From contig OY754338.1 in assembly GCA_963573305.1 (NCBI GenBank), positions 44,977,531-45,041,530 on the forward strand: a DNA stretch of 64,000 nt. Direction: 5' to 3'. Origin of the DNA: Pyrrhosoma nymphula. Taxonomy: Eukaryota; Arthropoda; Insecta; Odonata; Coenagrionidae. The notes beneath the pieces are model-generated. The model ran no database searches, had not been told where the DNA came from, and worked only from the letters and a program-made list of their open reading frames with translations. Made by a program: the position numbers and the translations under genes. Within the stretch, counting starts at the first letter, position 1. Each line of letters begins with the position of its first letter. Positions 51,306 to 64,000 of the stretch are shown piece by piece.

Positions 51306-52399
51306 TTGAGTGAATGTACCTAAGTTAACTGCACATTAACACTTTTAAACGTATACATAATTCGTGACGTTACTGATGTGGGAATTGGTCTAAAAACAGT
51401 TCGCGATCGTAATGAGAGGCAGACGGTTTCACTATGTGTAATACACCTGAGTACTAAACGATAGTAAACAACGCCGTGTTTGTTGTAGCAACAGAGGCAT
51501 TATTACCATTGATATTCGCTGCACGTATATATTCTTTTAAGTGTGTAGTCTATTAATTCCTTTATGTGTAACGTTTACTACGTAAGTGTTCTCCCATATA
51601 TATGCCCCTTTGAGAGCTACTTTGAGAGTAGACGTTGAAGAGTATACTTGTTAAATATGCATTGAATTTAACGATTACCCCCCGAAGCAATCTATCATGG
51701 GGGACTCCGGGATCTTCTTATACGGATTTGCTTTCTACGTACTATCATGGGCCTGCAGGAAAGCGTGATATTAAAATGCTAGAGGCGTGAATATTCTATG
51801 AAAATGAAATCTCTGGTTGTCAAGGAAATATGTTATTGTTGATTTCAGGGAAAATGTGAGATTTTTCAACTGAAAACATGAATTTCAGACATATACGGAG
51901 CGTAGAAGAAAATCGATTGATAAAATTAGAAATTATATTGATTCAGCCATCCGATAAAAAAAATTCCAGCCCCATATCTTGAGTGAATGTACTTTTAAAA
52001 AGCAAATAATGAAACCACTGCACCGAACACAATGCTTAGCATGGACCACCACGGGGGACCTTCGGGGGCCTTTGGGGGCCCTTAGGGCTTTTTAATATAG
52101 CATTTGATACAACCTGATATTTATTCTAGTTACATGCCAAATTTCAGCTCAATCGGTCCAGTAGTGTTTGCGTGATGGAGCAACAGACAGAAAGAGACTA
52201 TTACATTTTTATACATATTAGTAAAGATCACACCCTTAACCCTGAAAAAATAGGGTTTTGGTTAATTGAAAACCCTACAGTGTTTGTTGTCTACCAGTAA
52301 CAAACATGTGTTCCAAATTTCATCAAAATCGGTCGTGTGGTTTAGGAGGAGATGTGGAACATACATACATACATTGACTTTTCTTTATATATATAAAAG

Positions 52400-52436
52400 T
52401 CAATGTATGTATGTATGTATGTATGTATGTATGTTC
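52400..52436. repeat. (TATG)n microsatellite at centre of fold-back element
   Basis: About eight TATG/GTAT units, with a shorter inverse (CATA) run at 52360-52376 in the other arm. Confidence 0.8.
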
Positions 52437-53739
52437 CACATCTCCTCCTAAACCACAGGACCGATTTTGATGAAATTTGGAACTCATATTTGTTACTGGT
52501 AGACAACAAACACTGTAGGGTTTTCAATTAACCAAAACCCTTTTTTTCAGGATTAAGGGTGTGATCCTTAGTAATACATAAAAACGTAATGGTCTCTGTC
52601 TGTCTGTTGCTCTATCACGCAAAAACTACTGAACCGATTGAGCTGAAATTTGGCATGTAGTTAGAAAAAATGTCTGGTTGTAATATATACTATATTAAAA
52701 AGCCCTCAGGGCCCCCAAAAGCCCCCGAGGGTCACCCCTGGTGGTCCATGCTAAGCATTGGGTTCGGTGCAGTGGTTTCATTCTATGCTTTTTAAAAGTA
52801 CTTTCACTCAAGATATAGGCCTGGGATTTTTTTTATCGGATGGCTGAATAAAGGAAGTTTCTAATTTTATCAATCGATTTTCTTCTACGCTCCGTATTTG
52901 TCTGAAATTAATGTTTTCAGTTGAAAAATCTCACATTTTTCCCTGAAATCAACAATAACATATTTCCTTGACAACCATAGATTTGATTTTCAAAGGATAT
53001 AGCATTGAAATAACTCTAGCATTGAAATATCACGTTTTCCTGCAGGTCCATGATAGTACGTAGAAAGAAAATCCGTATAAGAAGGGTCCAGAGTCCCAAG
53101 GGCCCCATGATAGATTTCTTCAGGGGTTAATCGATAAATTCAATGCATATTTACAACAAGTATACTCATCAACGTCTTTCTCAAAGTATCTCTCAAAGGG
53201 GCATCGCATGTATATGAGAGAACACTTACGTAGTAAACAATACACATGCAGGAAATTAATTGATTACACACAATTATATGTGCAAGAATATTTACGTGCA
53301 GCGAATATCAATGGTAATAATGCCTCTGTTGCTACAACAAACACGGCGTTGTTTATTATCGTTTAATACTCAGATGTATTACACATAGTGAAACCGTCTG
53401 CCTCTAATTAAGATTGCGAACTGTTTTTTAGACCAATTCCCACATCATTAACGTCACGAGTTATTTACATGTTTAAAAGTGTTAAAGTGCAGTTAACTTA
53501 CATTCACTCATTTTTGGGTTTCCCGTGCATAAAGGTGGACCAATATAGTCACTCATCTCTCCGTGCACCTGGAAAACGGTCGGCGTGTCCACCACAACGA
53601 ACAAAACATACAGGATAGGTTACGAACTCCTCGAATGACCACGTATATAGTTTTTCTTCAGGCTTTGCGGTTTACTTATAAAATAAGTTTAATGTTTTTC
53701 ACACCCGTTGAATTTCAACGGGTACCTTCCGCTCGTATA

Positions 53740-56700
53740 TATATAAAGATAAGCGCAGTTTATGTTGAACTTTGCAGAAAGAGAAAACTAAAGTAAACCT
53801 TGCTGCATGATCTGTGAAACAAAAAAATACTTTTTTTTAACTCTGGAAATGCGTGTTTACAGATTATAATTGAGTTGAAAACTTGTAAAGAAATTTGTCG
53901 GGAAGATAACTTCATGCTCATTTATTTAGTGTAGGTACGAAGTAGATCTAGGGTTGATGAATTGTGTATTTATCTTCCCTTATTCTTCTTTTATAGTAGG
54001 CTCCTTTAGCCCAGTTTTTCTTCAGTGACGACCTTCTCTAGATATGTTTTCGCACGAAACTTTTCTTGGTCAACTGACGTTTTTTCTGCCTGTATCTAGT
54101 GAGGAAAGAAAGTATCAAGTTGTTTAAGAACTAATACGAACTGACTCACCCAGTTTTTTATTTCTTATCAGTGGAAAGAAGTTGTCAATATTATAAAGTC
54201 AAGCATAATTGTTTCCCCAAAATATGCATGAAGTGTTTGCATGAATGTATTAGTATTTCTTATAATTATATGTATTCACTCATAACGTAATGTATTTACT
54301 CATAACGTAATGTATTCACTCATAACGTAATGTATTCACTCATAACGTTTTCCATAAAATTGAATTTTAATTTACAGATCCAAATTTAGTTTGATTGTTT
54401 AAGAAATAAGATCAACTGTTTTTCTCGCATCCGTATTATATGGTCATAAACGCTACGAGTTGTCGACTCTCATATTTAATTAAACAAATAATGTTTACAA
54501 ACGTTTGTTCTTTTATTTATTTAATATCATAATATTGACGGATTCAAAAATCTAAATGAAATTCAACCCCTCTCAAAGCAAGCCGGATTATTGATTGAAA
54601 TGGGGGATCACTGCACTACCGCAATAGCTTGTCAGTATAGTGTTTCAGCATAGCAATAACTCTGGGGAGTTTTTCTACAGTAAATATTTTTTTTAAACTT
54701 CAAAACCGTGTAACATGGAATTTCAGTTTTATATAGTATATATAGGTACATCCGTTTTATAGCATATATTAATCAGAATATACACATCACTTGTATAAAG
54801 ATTCTAGAAGCGTTTCTTGAAAGTGTGCAAATAATCGACAGAAAGAGGAGTTGTAAACATTTATTATTTAAAATAGTTTACTACTTGGTTGTTGTGGATT
54901 ATTTAATTCAGCTTATTTTCATATAACAACATCCATCGACGTTATGTTATTTTTCATAGATGGTTAAATAAGGCTTATAAAATCGTGGAGAGAAACAATG
55001 GAAAAATCGTCCTAAAATTTCATATTTAATTGTATTTTAAATGAGGAAGTACTTTGTTGAGGTTTTCCGTCTGAGTTTCTGTCTGACTGATTTATAGTTA
55101 TTGATTCTCTTTCTTGTAATTATCCTCTTTTTGCTAATTATTCTGCTTCCTGTTCAGAATTAGTTTGTTCAATATTATTTTCCTTCCTGATAATTCTATG
55201 TATCGTTGTTAATTAAATGTTCATCACCCAGAAATTTTACGTACTTTTTATTCCCATTCTCATTAACAAACATTCCCACCTTAACATTGAAAAGCAACAT
55301 AGCGCATTCCCATTGTAGAAAGCGGATCCCTGAAAAATGATTTTAATCAAAGATAATATTAACTATCAGAGTAAAATTAGGTTTTTTATACCTAGAAAGG
55401 TATCATTAAGCTCTATTTGTATGGTTTTGCTTTACTTTCATATCGCTTTTTATTTTTATAACTATTTCTTTTTTCTCTTTTTTCTATGTCTTTTTTCTCT
55501 TTGATAACTATTTTCATCGGAACGAGGAAAATGTTATAGCACTGAGAGTATTTCCCTCCGCGAGGGAATTTCCTAGGGACCTACAAGGTTGGGATCCATT
55601 GAAAGTATAAATTTAATATAAACTTTATTCCAAGTCCCTTTGCTTTTTGGGGAATGTTGGATGTTTGGGCTTTACTCTGGAGATCCGAGTCCTTAATTTG
55701 TTCAGGACAATGGTTGTCACCATCCAGACAGATAAGAATGTTCGATCTGGTCGGCATAAAAAAAACGGTGAACTTGCAGATAGCATAAAGATTGATAGAC
55801 TGTCAATCGTTGAAAATGGATCTGGAGATTGAAACAATGTGGGACCGTTCGAAAATGTTTCAACCTTCAACAGCGTACATTTTCTTCATTTTGTAAGTGC
55901 TCTCCGGGCCACAAAGAATTCCATCGCCCGGTGAGGCAGGTGTCACAGATTTTTGCGTGTTCATAACATGTTCTTGGATTTTGGAAGATGGCTCAGAAAA
56001 TATGAAGGGAGGTATGACTTTTGGGATGTCATGTGGAAAATAAAATTTTTTTATCGTTCATCTCATGGCATAGATACTTCGTGTGATCAAACCTGTATGT
56101 ATGTTCGCTGCTGTAAGCCCTACGTGGGTTCACTGTCCCCTTAAAATCTTGGTTTTGTTTGGTATGCCTTCTGAAGAGCTAACGCGTGGGTTTAAATGTT
56201 CATATGGAAGCGAAAAAGATTTTCAGGGTTTTCCGCAATACCTGCCAAGATGTTCTGCCGTCAGGCATTCACACACGTTTCAGTCATCTTTTTAAATCAT
56301 TTTTCTTAATATAAGTTTTGAAGTCGCACCTTGAAATGTAAGGTTTTATCTGATGTTGCCTTCATGTTCAGTAAATTAGGAGACCCTTCATGTCAGAAAT
56401 CATTCTAGCAATGATTTATCTTATTTCATTTTTATTTCTTGCTTGAGAAGGACCTATCCGTCCATACCACTGCGCTAGCTCAACGAAACTTTTTATCGTG
56501 TTCTCAGCATAATCTTTCTAGGCGAGAAATATTTGAGTCTTGAGCCCTTAGAAAATCAGGAAAAAAACCAATGGGCCTCAAATTTATAATTAATTTTTGC
56601 ATAATACCACATAAGTGGTGAGGCATAAATAAGTCTTTGGCAAACGGCATTCTTCAATTTATGTTATTCATAATCAAGGTCTTTATTATTATCTAGTTCT

Positions 56701-59294
56701 TGAAATAATCTGATTTTCGTAACAACCTACAACTGGACTCCATAGAATTGGCTTCCCTGATTGACAGTTCTAATAAAAGTTTAATGATAAAATGATCCAA
56801 AGATATAGCCGGTCCCACGGAACTATAATGCCAAATCCAAACATAAACGTTATATGACTGCTCGGTGTAGGTACTTTATCGGCTATAATATTGTTTTTGA
56901 GGAATAGCTCATCATAATCAAATGATATAGGTTGTGTATGTTTTGTGCTTCGGTGACGAATTTAGTGTTCTTGTTTAAATTAACCCTTATCATCTCTGAT
57001 CCCATTTAATAAATTCCTTCCTAAAATCAAAGTAGTGTCTTTTACGTCCACGCAGTGCCTTTGAAATTTACCTTTTGATCTTCCTCACGAACAAGGTTCC
57101 TCCAATCACTACCACTATTCCTTCGTTAACAGAATCGCGACGAAACTTTTATTTGCAATTTTTTAACTTCTTCTCGATAAAAGCCTTCCTTTTACATTCA
57201 GCTTTGATCTTCGTTTTCGTCCTTGAATAGCAGTGTGTGTTGAAGCTATCTGTGTGGGCCAAAAAGTGTTTTCATGCACGAAGCGTCCTCTATTAATTCA
57301 TTTAAGCGTATTAGCAAATTATTAAACATTTCTCGCTCCTTGTTCGTGAAGGACGGTTTATTCTTGTGAGGCTTCTCGTTTCTCCGCTTTGAAAAACAGA
57401 AGTTTTACAACCTTTACAACCTCTGATGTAATTAAAATGCGAGCAATCTCAAAAGAAGAAATCTTACTTTTAGGCTCATGGCTCATGTATGTACTATCCG
57501 CATCTTCCGGCTGTCGTTCCCTTTTCTTTTTTCCTTTTGCCACCTCGTTTTGGGATAATGGTGTGTAACAAAGCTGATGAGAGGAATAGCTCGGGAGCCG
57601 ATAGCGACCCTAAAGTCTAGACTTAGATTGTATGAAAATTCTGATTGCGCATGTTTCTGGGTGATTTGGAGGATATTCTTTCAAACCCGCATTATATCTC
57701 TAAGACTTATGTAATCTAAAAATTAGAGGGATACATAACCGTACTGGTTGGTTCAAAAATCCTTTTTGACGCTGTACTAGCAGCAATAAAAATTGAGAAA
57801 GGTTAAACTGAAACACATCGTCCTATTTAAATATCTTTCTTCCTTTCTCTCCTCCTAGTTATTTTTTGTGAGGTAGAATCGTCAACCACATACCGCTTCT
57901 GCATGAATATGTAGATGCAGATGAGCGGTTTAAAGATGCAAGTTTAAAGACATTACGCATCCAACTATTAAAGTTATTATCAGATACTTGTATACACACT
58001 GCTAATTAAGCCATTGTCATTTATTTTTCTGAGCTATGCAATTTGTAAAATGTCCGAGAAGAGTTGTGATTTTAGAAAAATATTGGTAAATTGCGATTGT
58101 TGCGATTGTTGTTATGATGGAATATGATATTTATTACGTTAGCATAAAATGGGTAAATTTATCTGCGAGTTTGTAATTGAGATATAATTGACAGAGATGA
58201 GTGAAGTAAATGTGATGAGTGAAGAGATGACTGAAGTATTGAAATTGAGTTGTTAAGTATCGTTTAATTATGAAGCAACTGGAGAAGCAGGAGTACCATG
58301 TTCCTTTCACACAACTCCTATCCTCCCTATTCTTCTATTTCCACTCCCCTCACCTGGAGACGAGAACATAACGGATAGTGATTTCATTTTTTCTGTAGCT
58401 TCTCGTCCCACAACCCAGGAAGGAGTGAGAACCAATTTGTTCCCTTAAGAAGGTTGGAAACGCGAGGAGAGAAAGGTATTTTAAAACTTCCAAATGACAG
58501 CTTATCCCCCGAATCCTATCCCTTGACGGCATAATAGGATGGGAGGGTAATGGGAGGGGAGTGCGAGACTGGGGAAGGTGTGGTGGAAATTGGAGTGGCG
58601 GAGTGCGTAAGTAAGGATGGGACTGAAAGATTGGGTCCGGTGGATGACTTTGGCTCTGAGAATAAGGAAACCGTTTCGAACGTTGATGGGATGGGATGGA
58701 AAAGTGGTCCGATATGAAGGGGATGATTCGGAGATTAGGGATGATGGTGAAGGTGCGGAAGAAAGTTTTGAAGCCTTAAATGGGTCAAAATGCGACGAGA
58801 CTAATGTAATGAGAATGAATACATATTAGATGGCGATGGCCGGTGTCTTGTTTGGCGTTACGAGTAGTAATGTTTACGGAATGAACTTGTAAGAATTACC
58901 CTAAACTTCAAGCAGAAAAGAAACATTCAAGCAGAAACAATAACAGATACATACATTGATATTTATTGATCCAATTAGATACTGCAAGAATTTGAACCAT
59001 GTCACAATTTCACCAAAAGTTATACGAAAATTGTGCATGGTAATAGAACTACAAAAATCTAACATAGAAAAAGGAATAGGTATGTAAATACGTAAACATT
59101 AAAAATTTGAACAAAGTTTGGAAGTAAATTTACCTCCAAGGGTAGAATAAATATTGTGATTTACAATTGTATTGCATGCGGAGTTGATGTTAAAATTTTG
59201 GGCCAAAAGAAAACTAGAGCAAATCTTGTAGCATGGACGGTAAACGAAAAAAATATCTATCTCTAACAATGATTAAATGTTGTTCTCCCGCTTG
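53740..59294. other. Non-coding sequence
   Basis: Only the 20-bp tandem repeat is clear. Purine-rich DNA at 58540-58830 gives a 70-codon frame with no recognisable signature. Confidence 0.45.
54271..54348. repeat. 20-bp tandem repeat, 3.9 copies
   Basis: Unit TGTATTCACTCATAACGTAA, four copies in a row. The second has one change (TTTACT) and the last is cut by 2 bp. Confidence 0.95.
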
Positions 59295-60258
59295 AGCCAC
59301 CAATGCGGAGGGTAGATTGGTCGGAGGTTGAAGGATACAAGGGAGACGAAAGGTAGTTCACGTGATGGGGTCACGTTAAAAAACACCGTTAAGGAGCGGT
59401 GATGAGAAAGGAAGTATTCCTCCCCCCCCCCACTATCATTACCTGCAACTGGAACTATATCAAGGATAATTGAATCATGGTAAACACGGGACGCCGCCCA
59501 CAAGGGCGGGTGTCGTGCGCGGCAGCGGGAGAAGCAAGGCCGCCGCGGTCGTCATCACATGAAATCCTTGCGTAACAACGTCATCCGAGCATACAAGGAC
59601 TGCAAGAAAGAGAGGAAGAAGAAAAAGAAGATGAGGAGGAAAGTACCGGCAAAAATAGGAATTTGGAACGTTACAACAATGATGAGGGCTGGGAAGCTAG
59701 AATATATTCAAGAAGAAATGGAGAAAGGGAACATAGATGCTAGATTCTACTGGACAAAGAATGCGAGGCTGGTCATAAAAGTTTGAGGTAACACACTGGA
59801 GCAAGTATAGGGATGTAATAACTTGGGATGCACGTTAGAATCAGCTGATGACGGGGACCTAAGTTAAGGGTATAAAGAATATGGTGCTGAAGAGCTTGAT
59901 ATGGAGTGTTGTGTTTTGTGGGATAGAAACGTGGACTGAGAAATGAGGACGAGAATTGGCTGCAGGCATTCAGGATGTGGGTGTGGTGGAGGATGGAGAA
60001 GATTCGGTGGACGGTAAGGAAGATAAGCGAGGAAGCGCTTGGTAGGGTGTTTGAGGACAGGAAACTTTTGAATGAGATTAGGAAAAGGCAAGGTTAGTGG
60101 TTGGAGGGGGTAATTAGGGTCGACAGGTTACTTATAGATGTAATCGAAGGGAGGATGTTGGGTAAGCGGGGAAGGAGAAGAAATAGAATAGGTTTTATGG
60201 AAGGGATAAGGGAAAGGGGTATGCTGAGTTGGAAAAAGAAATATTGGTAGACAGAGTA
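59295..60258 (+). mobile_element. Second copy of the same LINE family, internally deleted
   Basis: Positions 59305-59575 match the leader of the 35.7-kb LINE (ATTGGTCGGAGGTTGAAGG, then a GTCACGTTAAAAAACACCGT block, then the CGGCAGCGG..GTCGTCATCACA block). 59640-59740 encodes GIWNVTTMMRAGKLEYIQEE, the endonuclease start. Around 59790-59880 it jumps directly to the RT C-terminal part (KSLIWSVVFCGIETW, MWVWWRMEKIRWT, LGKRGRRRNRIGFM). Most of the endonuclease and all RT catalytic motifs are gone. Several stops and frameshifts. A C8-10 run lies at about 59421-59430. Confidence 0.8.
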
Positions 60259-60266
60259 CTTCACAT

Positions 60267-61977
60267 TATGGATGAGCGATTACGATATTGATTAATCTAA
60301 TAATCGATTATTTTTGTCAATTAATCGAAATTTGGAATCGATTAATGCAACAGCCGATATCGATTGTATACCCGATTAATTTGACCGATTATCGATTATT
60401 TCGGGATTTTGTGTCTGGTGAACTGTGATGGTTTCGGCGGCTCACGTTCGTCTTCAGTTCAAAAATTCGACTGTGGCTGAACTCATAGAGGTGTTAAAGT
60501 TGAATGCGCATGACGTAACTCTACACGGCACCACCTTTTGCTGTCCTCTCAAGTGTCATGTGTCAGATGTCGCTTCACCAGGCATAGCCGTGTGTTATTT
60601 GCACTTGTTATTTTGATAGTAAATAAAAAAATCAATCAATAAAAAGACTAACAAGGAGTATGTTCCTGGAGCCATAGATATAATAAAAAATAAGGATATT
60701 GTTACTTTCGTTTACCTCAGTGTAAATGCAAGTGATACTTTGAAACGCATTCAATACTCTCGAGGGAAGAAGGAGGGTACTATCCAACACCTCATGTAGT
60801 GGAAGGCTACCCGGTGGTTCTCAACCTGCGAGATGCTTTCTCGATTCGTAGAGCTACCCGTAGTAGCCAAGGTGCTACTTGATTATGGGGTCGTGATGAT
60901 GCTGAGTGGTGCGGTACTGAGCACCGTCTGTGTCTTCATATCCGTGCTGAAACCATTTGCTATAGTGACTACGGAAATGTGCGCGGATAAAGTTACTTCA
61001 GTCAGCAAGGTCATTCCCCTCATGAAATTGCTTAAACAGGTGAAGTTAACGCGATCATTGATTCCTCTCTTGATATGCAATGTTATTTCATTTCTCTGAC
61101 ATTTACATCGATTTTCAATTTCGGAGCATACACCTGATACAGCTTCCGCAAGGAGACTGGCTAGCGGAACGGGTGAGGAAGTTCGTTCTGTCGGAGATAG
61201 ACCGTCGCTTCGATCCTATTGAGTCCAGAAAGCACTGTGCCATCGCCATGATGCTGGACCCACGGTTCAAAAAACTGCACTTGAAGAGCCCGATTGTTGT
61301 AGCCCATGAGCACCGTCATCGCTGTGATGGCTGAGATGTTTCACGAAGAGGATCAGGTGAACGTCCTGTAGATAATTTCACACTCTCTGCGTGATGCAGC
61401 ACCATCAGATGATCTCTGGAGCTTTCATGATACTGAAGCAGCATCACAGAAAACCCTGTATAATGAAGATGTCGCCGGTTGGACACCATTTGAGTTACGG
61501 CAATTCCTCAACCGACCCGTCGTTGACCACCATTTGAATCCTTTTTCAGTGTGGGAGTCAATGAAAACTGAATACCCTCACTTATATCAGGTAGCCAGGA
61601 GTACCTGCCAAGAGTAGCAACATCAGTTCCATCACAGAGACTCTTTTCCGAGATGAGACTAATTCAATCTGATCTGAGAATCCGCATTGCCAGTACCCAC
61701 TTATAAAAATTGCAATTTTTTGCTTCAGTTCCTATAAACATTTGGCAATCGTCCAAAATTTAAATTAAGTTAAGAAATTTTCTCAACTCTGTTCCCTGAC
61801 ACGCCTTCTGGAAGTTTATGTAGATTTTGCAATTTTTATTCATGATAACATCAACCATATGAAACTTAAAAGAAATTATTTTACTTTATTTATGGAGGGA
61901 CCATAACCTCGCAAGCTATGTTTTGCATGTTGTTATAATCGAAATATCGATTATTTTATGATAATCGCCCATCCCTA
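60267..61977 (+). mobile_element. hAT DNA transposon, degraded, with TIRs and 8-bp TSD
   Basis: Left end TATGGATGAGCGATTA and right end (reverse complement) TAGGGATGGGCGATTA agree at 14 of 16 positions. Flanks are CTTCACAT (60259-60266) and CTTCATAT (61978-61985), an 8-bp duplication with one change, as expected for hAT. Subterminal regions are rich in ATCGATTA repeats. It landed at the 3' edge of the internally deleted LINE, giving a nested arrangement. Confidence 0.85.
60830..61740 (+). pseudogene. hAT transposase remnant (ZBED-like), many stops
   Basis: Recognisable pieces in shifting frames: MMLDPRFKKLHLKSP (about 61246-61295), a standard hAT motif, and LPRVATSVPSQRLFSEMRL (about 61605-61665), the C-terminal dimerisation/insertion-domain signature close to the textbook TSVPSERLFS. 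The N-terminal BED finger and RNase-H catalytic residues could not be identified. Frameshifts and stop codons throughout mean no functional protein. Confidence 0.8.
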
Positions 61978-61985
61978 CTTCATAT

Positions 61986-63901
61986 GTAAAAATCTAGAGG
62001 GTTTTTACTTACTTCCTTTTAAACCTACCTTAACCGGTGGATAGAGAGAGTAATCTGATGAGAATAGTATATATTTTTCTCGTAAAAACTATATCCTTCT
62101 ATTACGCAAATTTTCCTTAGCTTAAACATTTGTGACTTGCCGTTATCATTTGTTTACTAATTGTTATGAAAAAGAGCCGGCCCCTAGTTACTTGGCAACA
62201 TGCGGAAAACATAGGTAATTGTTTTATATGAATAGTTATTGACCACTTTAATAATATTCTTGGTCAAGTTAATAAGGAAGTTGAGCTTCATAAAAAAGAC
62301 ATGACCAAACCTCCATAAATTAGCCAATGTGTAATTGTATTCGTAAACCTGCGTAGCTATATCCTTACTTACTCATTATTCTTCGGGTTTTCCAAGTTGA
62401 AAATGAACAGCATTATTAAATTAAGTTGAATAATTCATGATATCAAAGTATCTTTATTATGATCAATATTTATTAATATCAATATTATCAATTCAATACT
62501 CCGCATAATAAAAATAATCACTGAAAATTTGTTTGTTTCACGCATGCTTTTTCCTATAATCGTCAATAACCCGATGTAAGCGTTGATTTTGTTTCTCGTA
62601 TTTTGTTAATATTATTCATATTATTATTAAGTATGAGGCGAGGGGGACTGCTCTTACAGTTACGTCATTTACCACTATCGAAGATTTGAAAACGGAACCA
62701 GATTATCGATTTTTGTGAAAAGGTGTATCTAATCCTCAAACCTATAAAATTAGGGAATAAACTAAAAATCTGGAAATTTTGGCCAACCCTAGGGTTCATG
62801 AATGATTTTTGCTATTAGTATCGGCCGATATGTATCTATCCAGCGCCAGCGAAGATCACAGTTCGTCACAGTGCTGTCGTCATAAAGTGTGGACAGTAGT
62901 TTCGTTGGAGGATTGACATATGTGTCCGTAGGTTTCCGAAGCTTTCCAATCCACTCCTATTATCTCGTATTAAAGAGGGAAGTAGAAGGTTCTAAAAGGG
63001 ATACAGTAATCCTTTCCTCTTTGGTTCCGCTGCGGGATAATTTGATGAGTTTTTGTGCAGTTTGCCCGGATTTTCTTGGCACATTAAATGCCATCGGGAA
63101 AATCGGAATTGGATGAGTAGAGTAGGGGCTGTTGGAAAGAAAATACCGCCGAGATTTTATTCTGAGATTTAATATTAGGGTGATCAAAAAATCCAAATCA
63201 GAATCTTCCGAATCCCTTCTTCTACTTTCCCGCCCCTTCAAGTGCAGGAATGGATGCATATTATTTTCGTCAGAAATTCTCAATTTCGTAAAATGTTTTT
63301 TTCCCTTTTCAATTTTGGCTTACGAAATAGGTTTCATAGAAGATGAAGTGGATGGGAAAATATTCTCGTGTGATTCAAGGAATTCACCTGTTTCAACTCC
63401 ATTTCTTTGGGCTTTCTGGATATGAGGGTTTCCAATTCCCTTCTTCAGATTTTTATTATCCACGTCTCCTGTCAAGGCTAGATGTTATATGTCTAGGAAT
63501 GAACTTTTCCGTATGGAAAACATCAAGGAGATAAATGATCGAGTTGGTATTCTGTCGTTTAAAGTCAGGGGCTAAGTGTATCACACGTGAAACTATATAT
63601 GAAACTCTCCTTAATTATAGAGCTTGATATTATGAATAATTTTATTGTGGCTATTGGGATATGGCATTAATCTTTCGGCGTTTGAAAAATATTAAAGTTA
63701 GGTGTGCCATGTATATTTCCTGTGGTGATTTTCAATTTTTTATGCTAGTTAAAATACTTCCCTACCCTGAAAATACTTCTCACTTAAAACTTGAAATTAC
63801 TGGCAGGAACGTGAAATACTTTAAATCGGTATCCAGCCGTAATGGGGTAAAGGGATGTAACATTTATGTGCACTTCTAGGCGAAATATCTGGCCTATATA
63901 C
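61986..63901. other. Non-coding AT-rich sequence
   Basis: Short frames at 62889-63425 on both strands do not resemble known proteins. No splice-bounded exon recognised. Confidence 0.4.
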
Positions 63902-63941
63902 ATAACTGCCTTGAGTAACTCAAGTTACTCAAGCCAGTTAT
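63902..63941. repeat. 19-bp hairpin with one mismatch
   Basis: ATAACTGCCTTGAGTAACT pairs with the inverted right arm except at one C/G position. Loop of 2 nt. Embedded in TATA-rich flanks. Confidence 0.85.
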
Positions 63942-64000
63942 TATATATCCTCAATCTTTAATATTACTGCCTCCTTATTTCTCATTTCAGTTTAATTGTC

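Larger units (their letters stand above)
50251..53739. mobile_element. 3.5-kb fold-back (long inverted repeat) element
   Basis: Both outer ends read inward TATACGAGCGGAAG, then a 19-bp hairpin CCCGTTGAAATTCAACGGG (50268-50286; 53704-53722). The arms then continue as inverted copies to a centre near 52390, where TTGACTTTT..AAAAGTCAA and TATG microsatellites meet. Arms match over more than 1.2 kb, by eye about 90%. The left arm is about 830 bp longer. No transposase is visible, so it is non-autonomous. Phrases such as 'CCGATTTTGATGAAATTTGG' recall Helitron-type arthropod repeats, but I cannot place it in a family. Confidence 0.75.

Noticed and set aside
52266..52527. Two near-identical 61-codon proteins on opposite strands
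   Set aside because: They are the same non-coding arm sequence of the fold-back element read from each side.

Overview
The window looks like nuclear DNA from an animal, most likely an arthropod and plausibly an insect with large introns. It is AT-rich, has GT-AG spliceosomal introns up to about 24 kb, and carries a transposon mix (Transib, hAT, RTE-like LINEs, tRNA-derived and 5S-rRNA-derived SINEs, Penelope-like hammerhead relics) that suits arthropods. I see no operons, CRISPR arrays, or intact tRNA or rRNA genes. Nearly all short open frames lack coding character.

One host gene is supported, on the + strand. Five exons (16152-16261, 40108-40172, 40282-40441, 42156-42289, 45516-45723) have matching splice phases. 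They encode a SEA-like module followed by one immunoglobulin domain, part of an extracellular protein. The first and last exons of the gene are not visible here. SEA-Ig order occurs in some adhesion GPCRs, but that identity is only a suggestion.

The best single element is a structurally complete Transib transposon (23368-27169) inside the 24-kb intron. Transib is the transposon superfamily ancestral to the RAG1 recombinase. Its 40-bp terminal inverted repeats start with CACAGTG, have a 23-bp spacer and then a nonamer-like ACAAAATTC, as in a 23-RSS. A perfect 5-bp target duplication (CATTG) flanks it. The transposase keeps the D, D and E positions, a CxxC and the NDGNTARR block. Its frame carries two nonsense codons and a likely 1-bp insertion, so it looks inactive. 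Small introns can be inferred in it.

Other layout: 1-16 kb holds LINE relics, a head-to-head tRNA-SINE pair, and two 5S-rRNA-derived SINE copies (about 12.97 and 15.6 kb). 35.7-39.0 kb is a nearly full-length LINE with endonuclease and reverse transcriptase, broken by three stops in one frame. 39.5 kb and several other sites carry CTGANGA...GAAAC modules resembling hammerhead ribozymes of Penelope-like elements. The intron after exon 5 holds a perfect 30-bp hairpin at 45.8 kb. A pogo/Tigger-like MITE lies at 48.0 kb. A 3.5-kb fold-back element lies at 50.25-53.74 kb. An internally deleted LINE copy and a degraded hAT with terminal repeats and an 8-bp duplication lie at 59.3-62.0 kb. The rest is non-coding AT-rich sequence.
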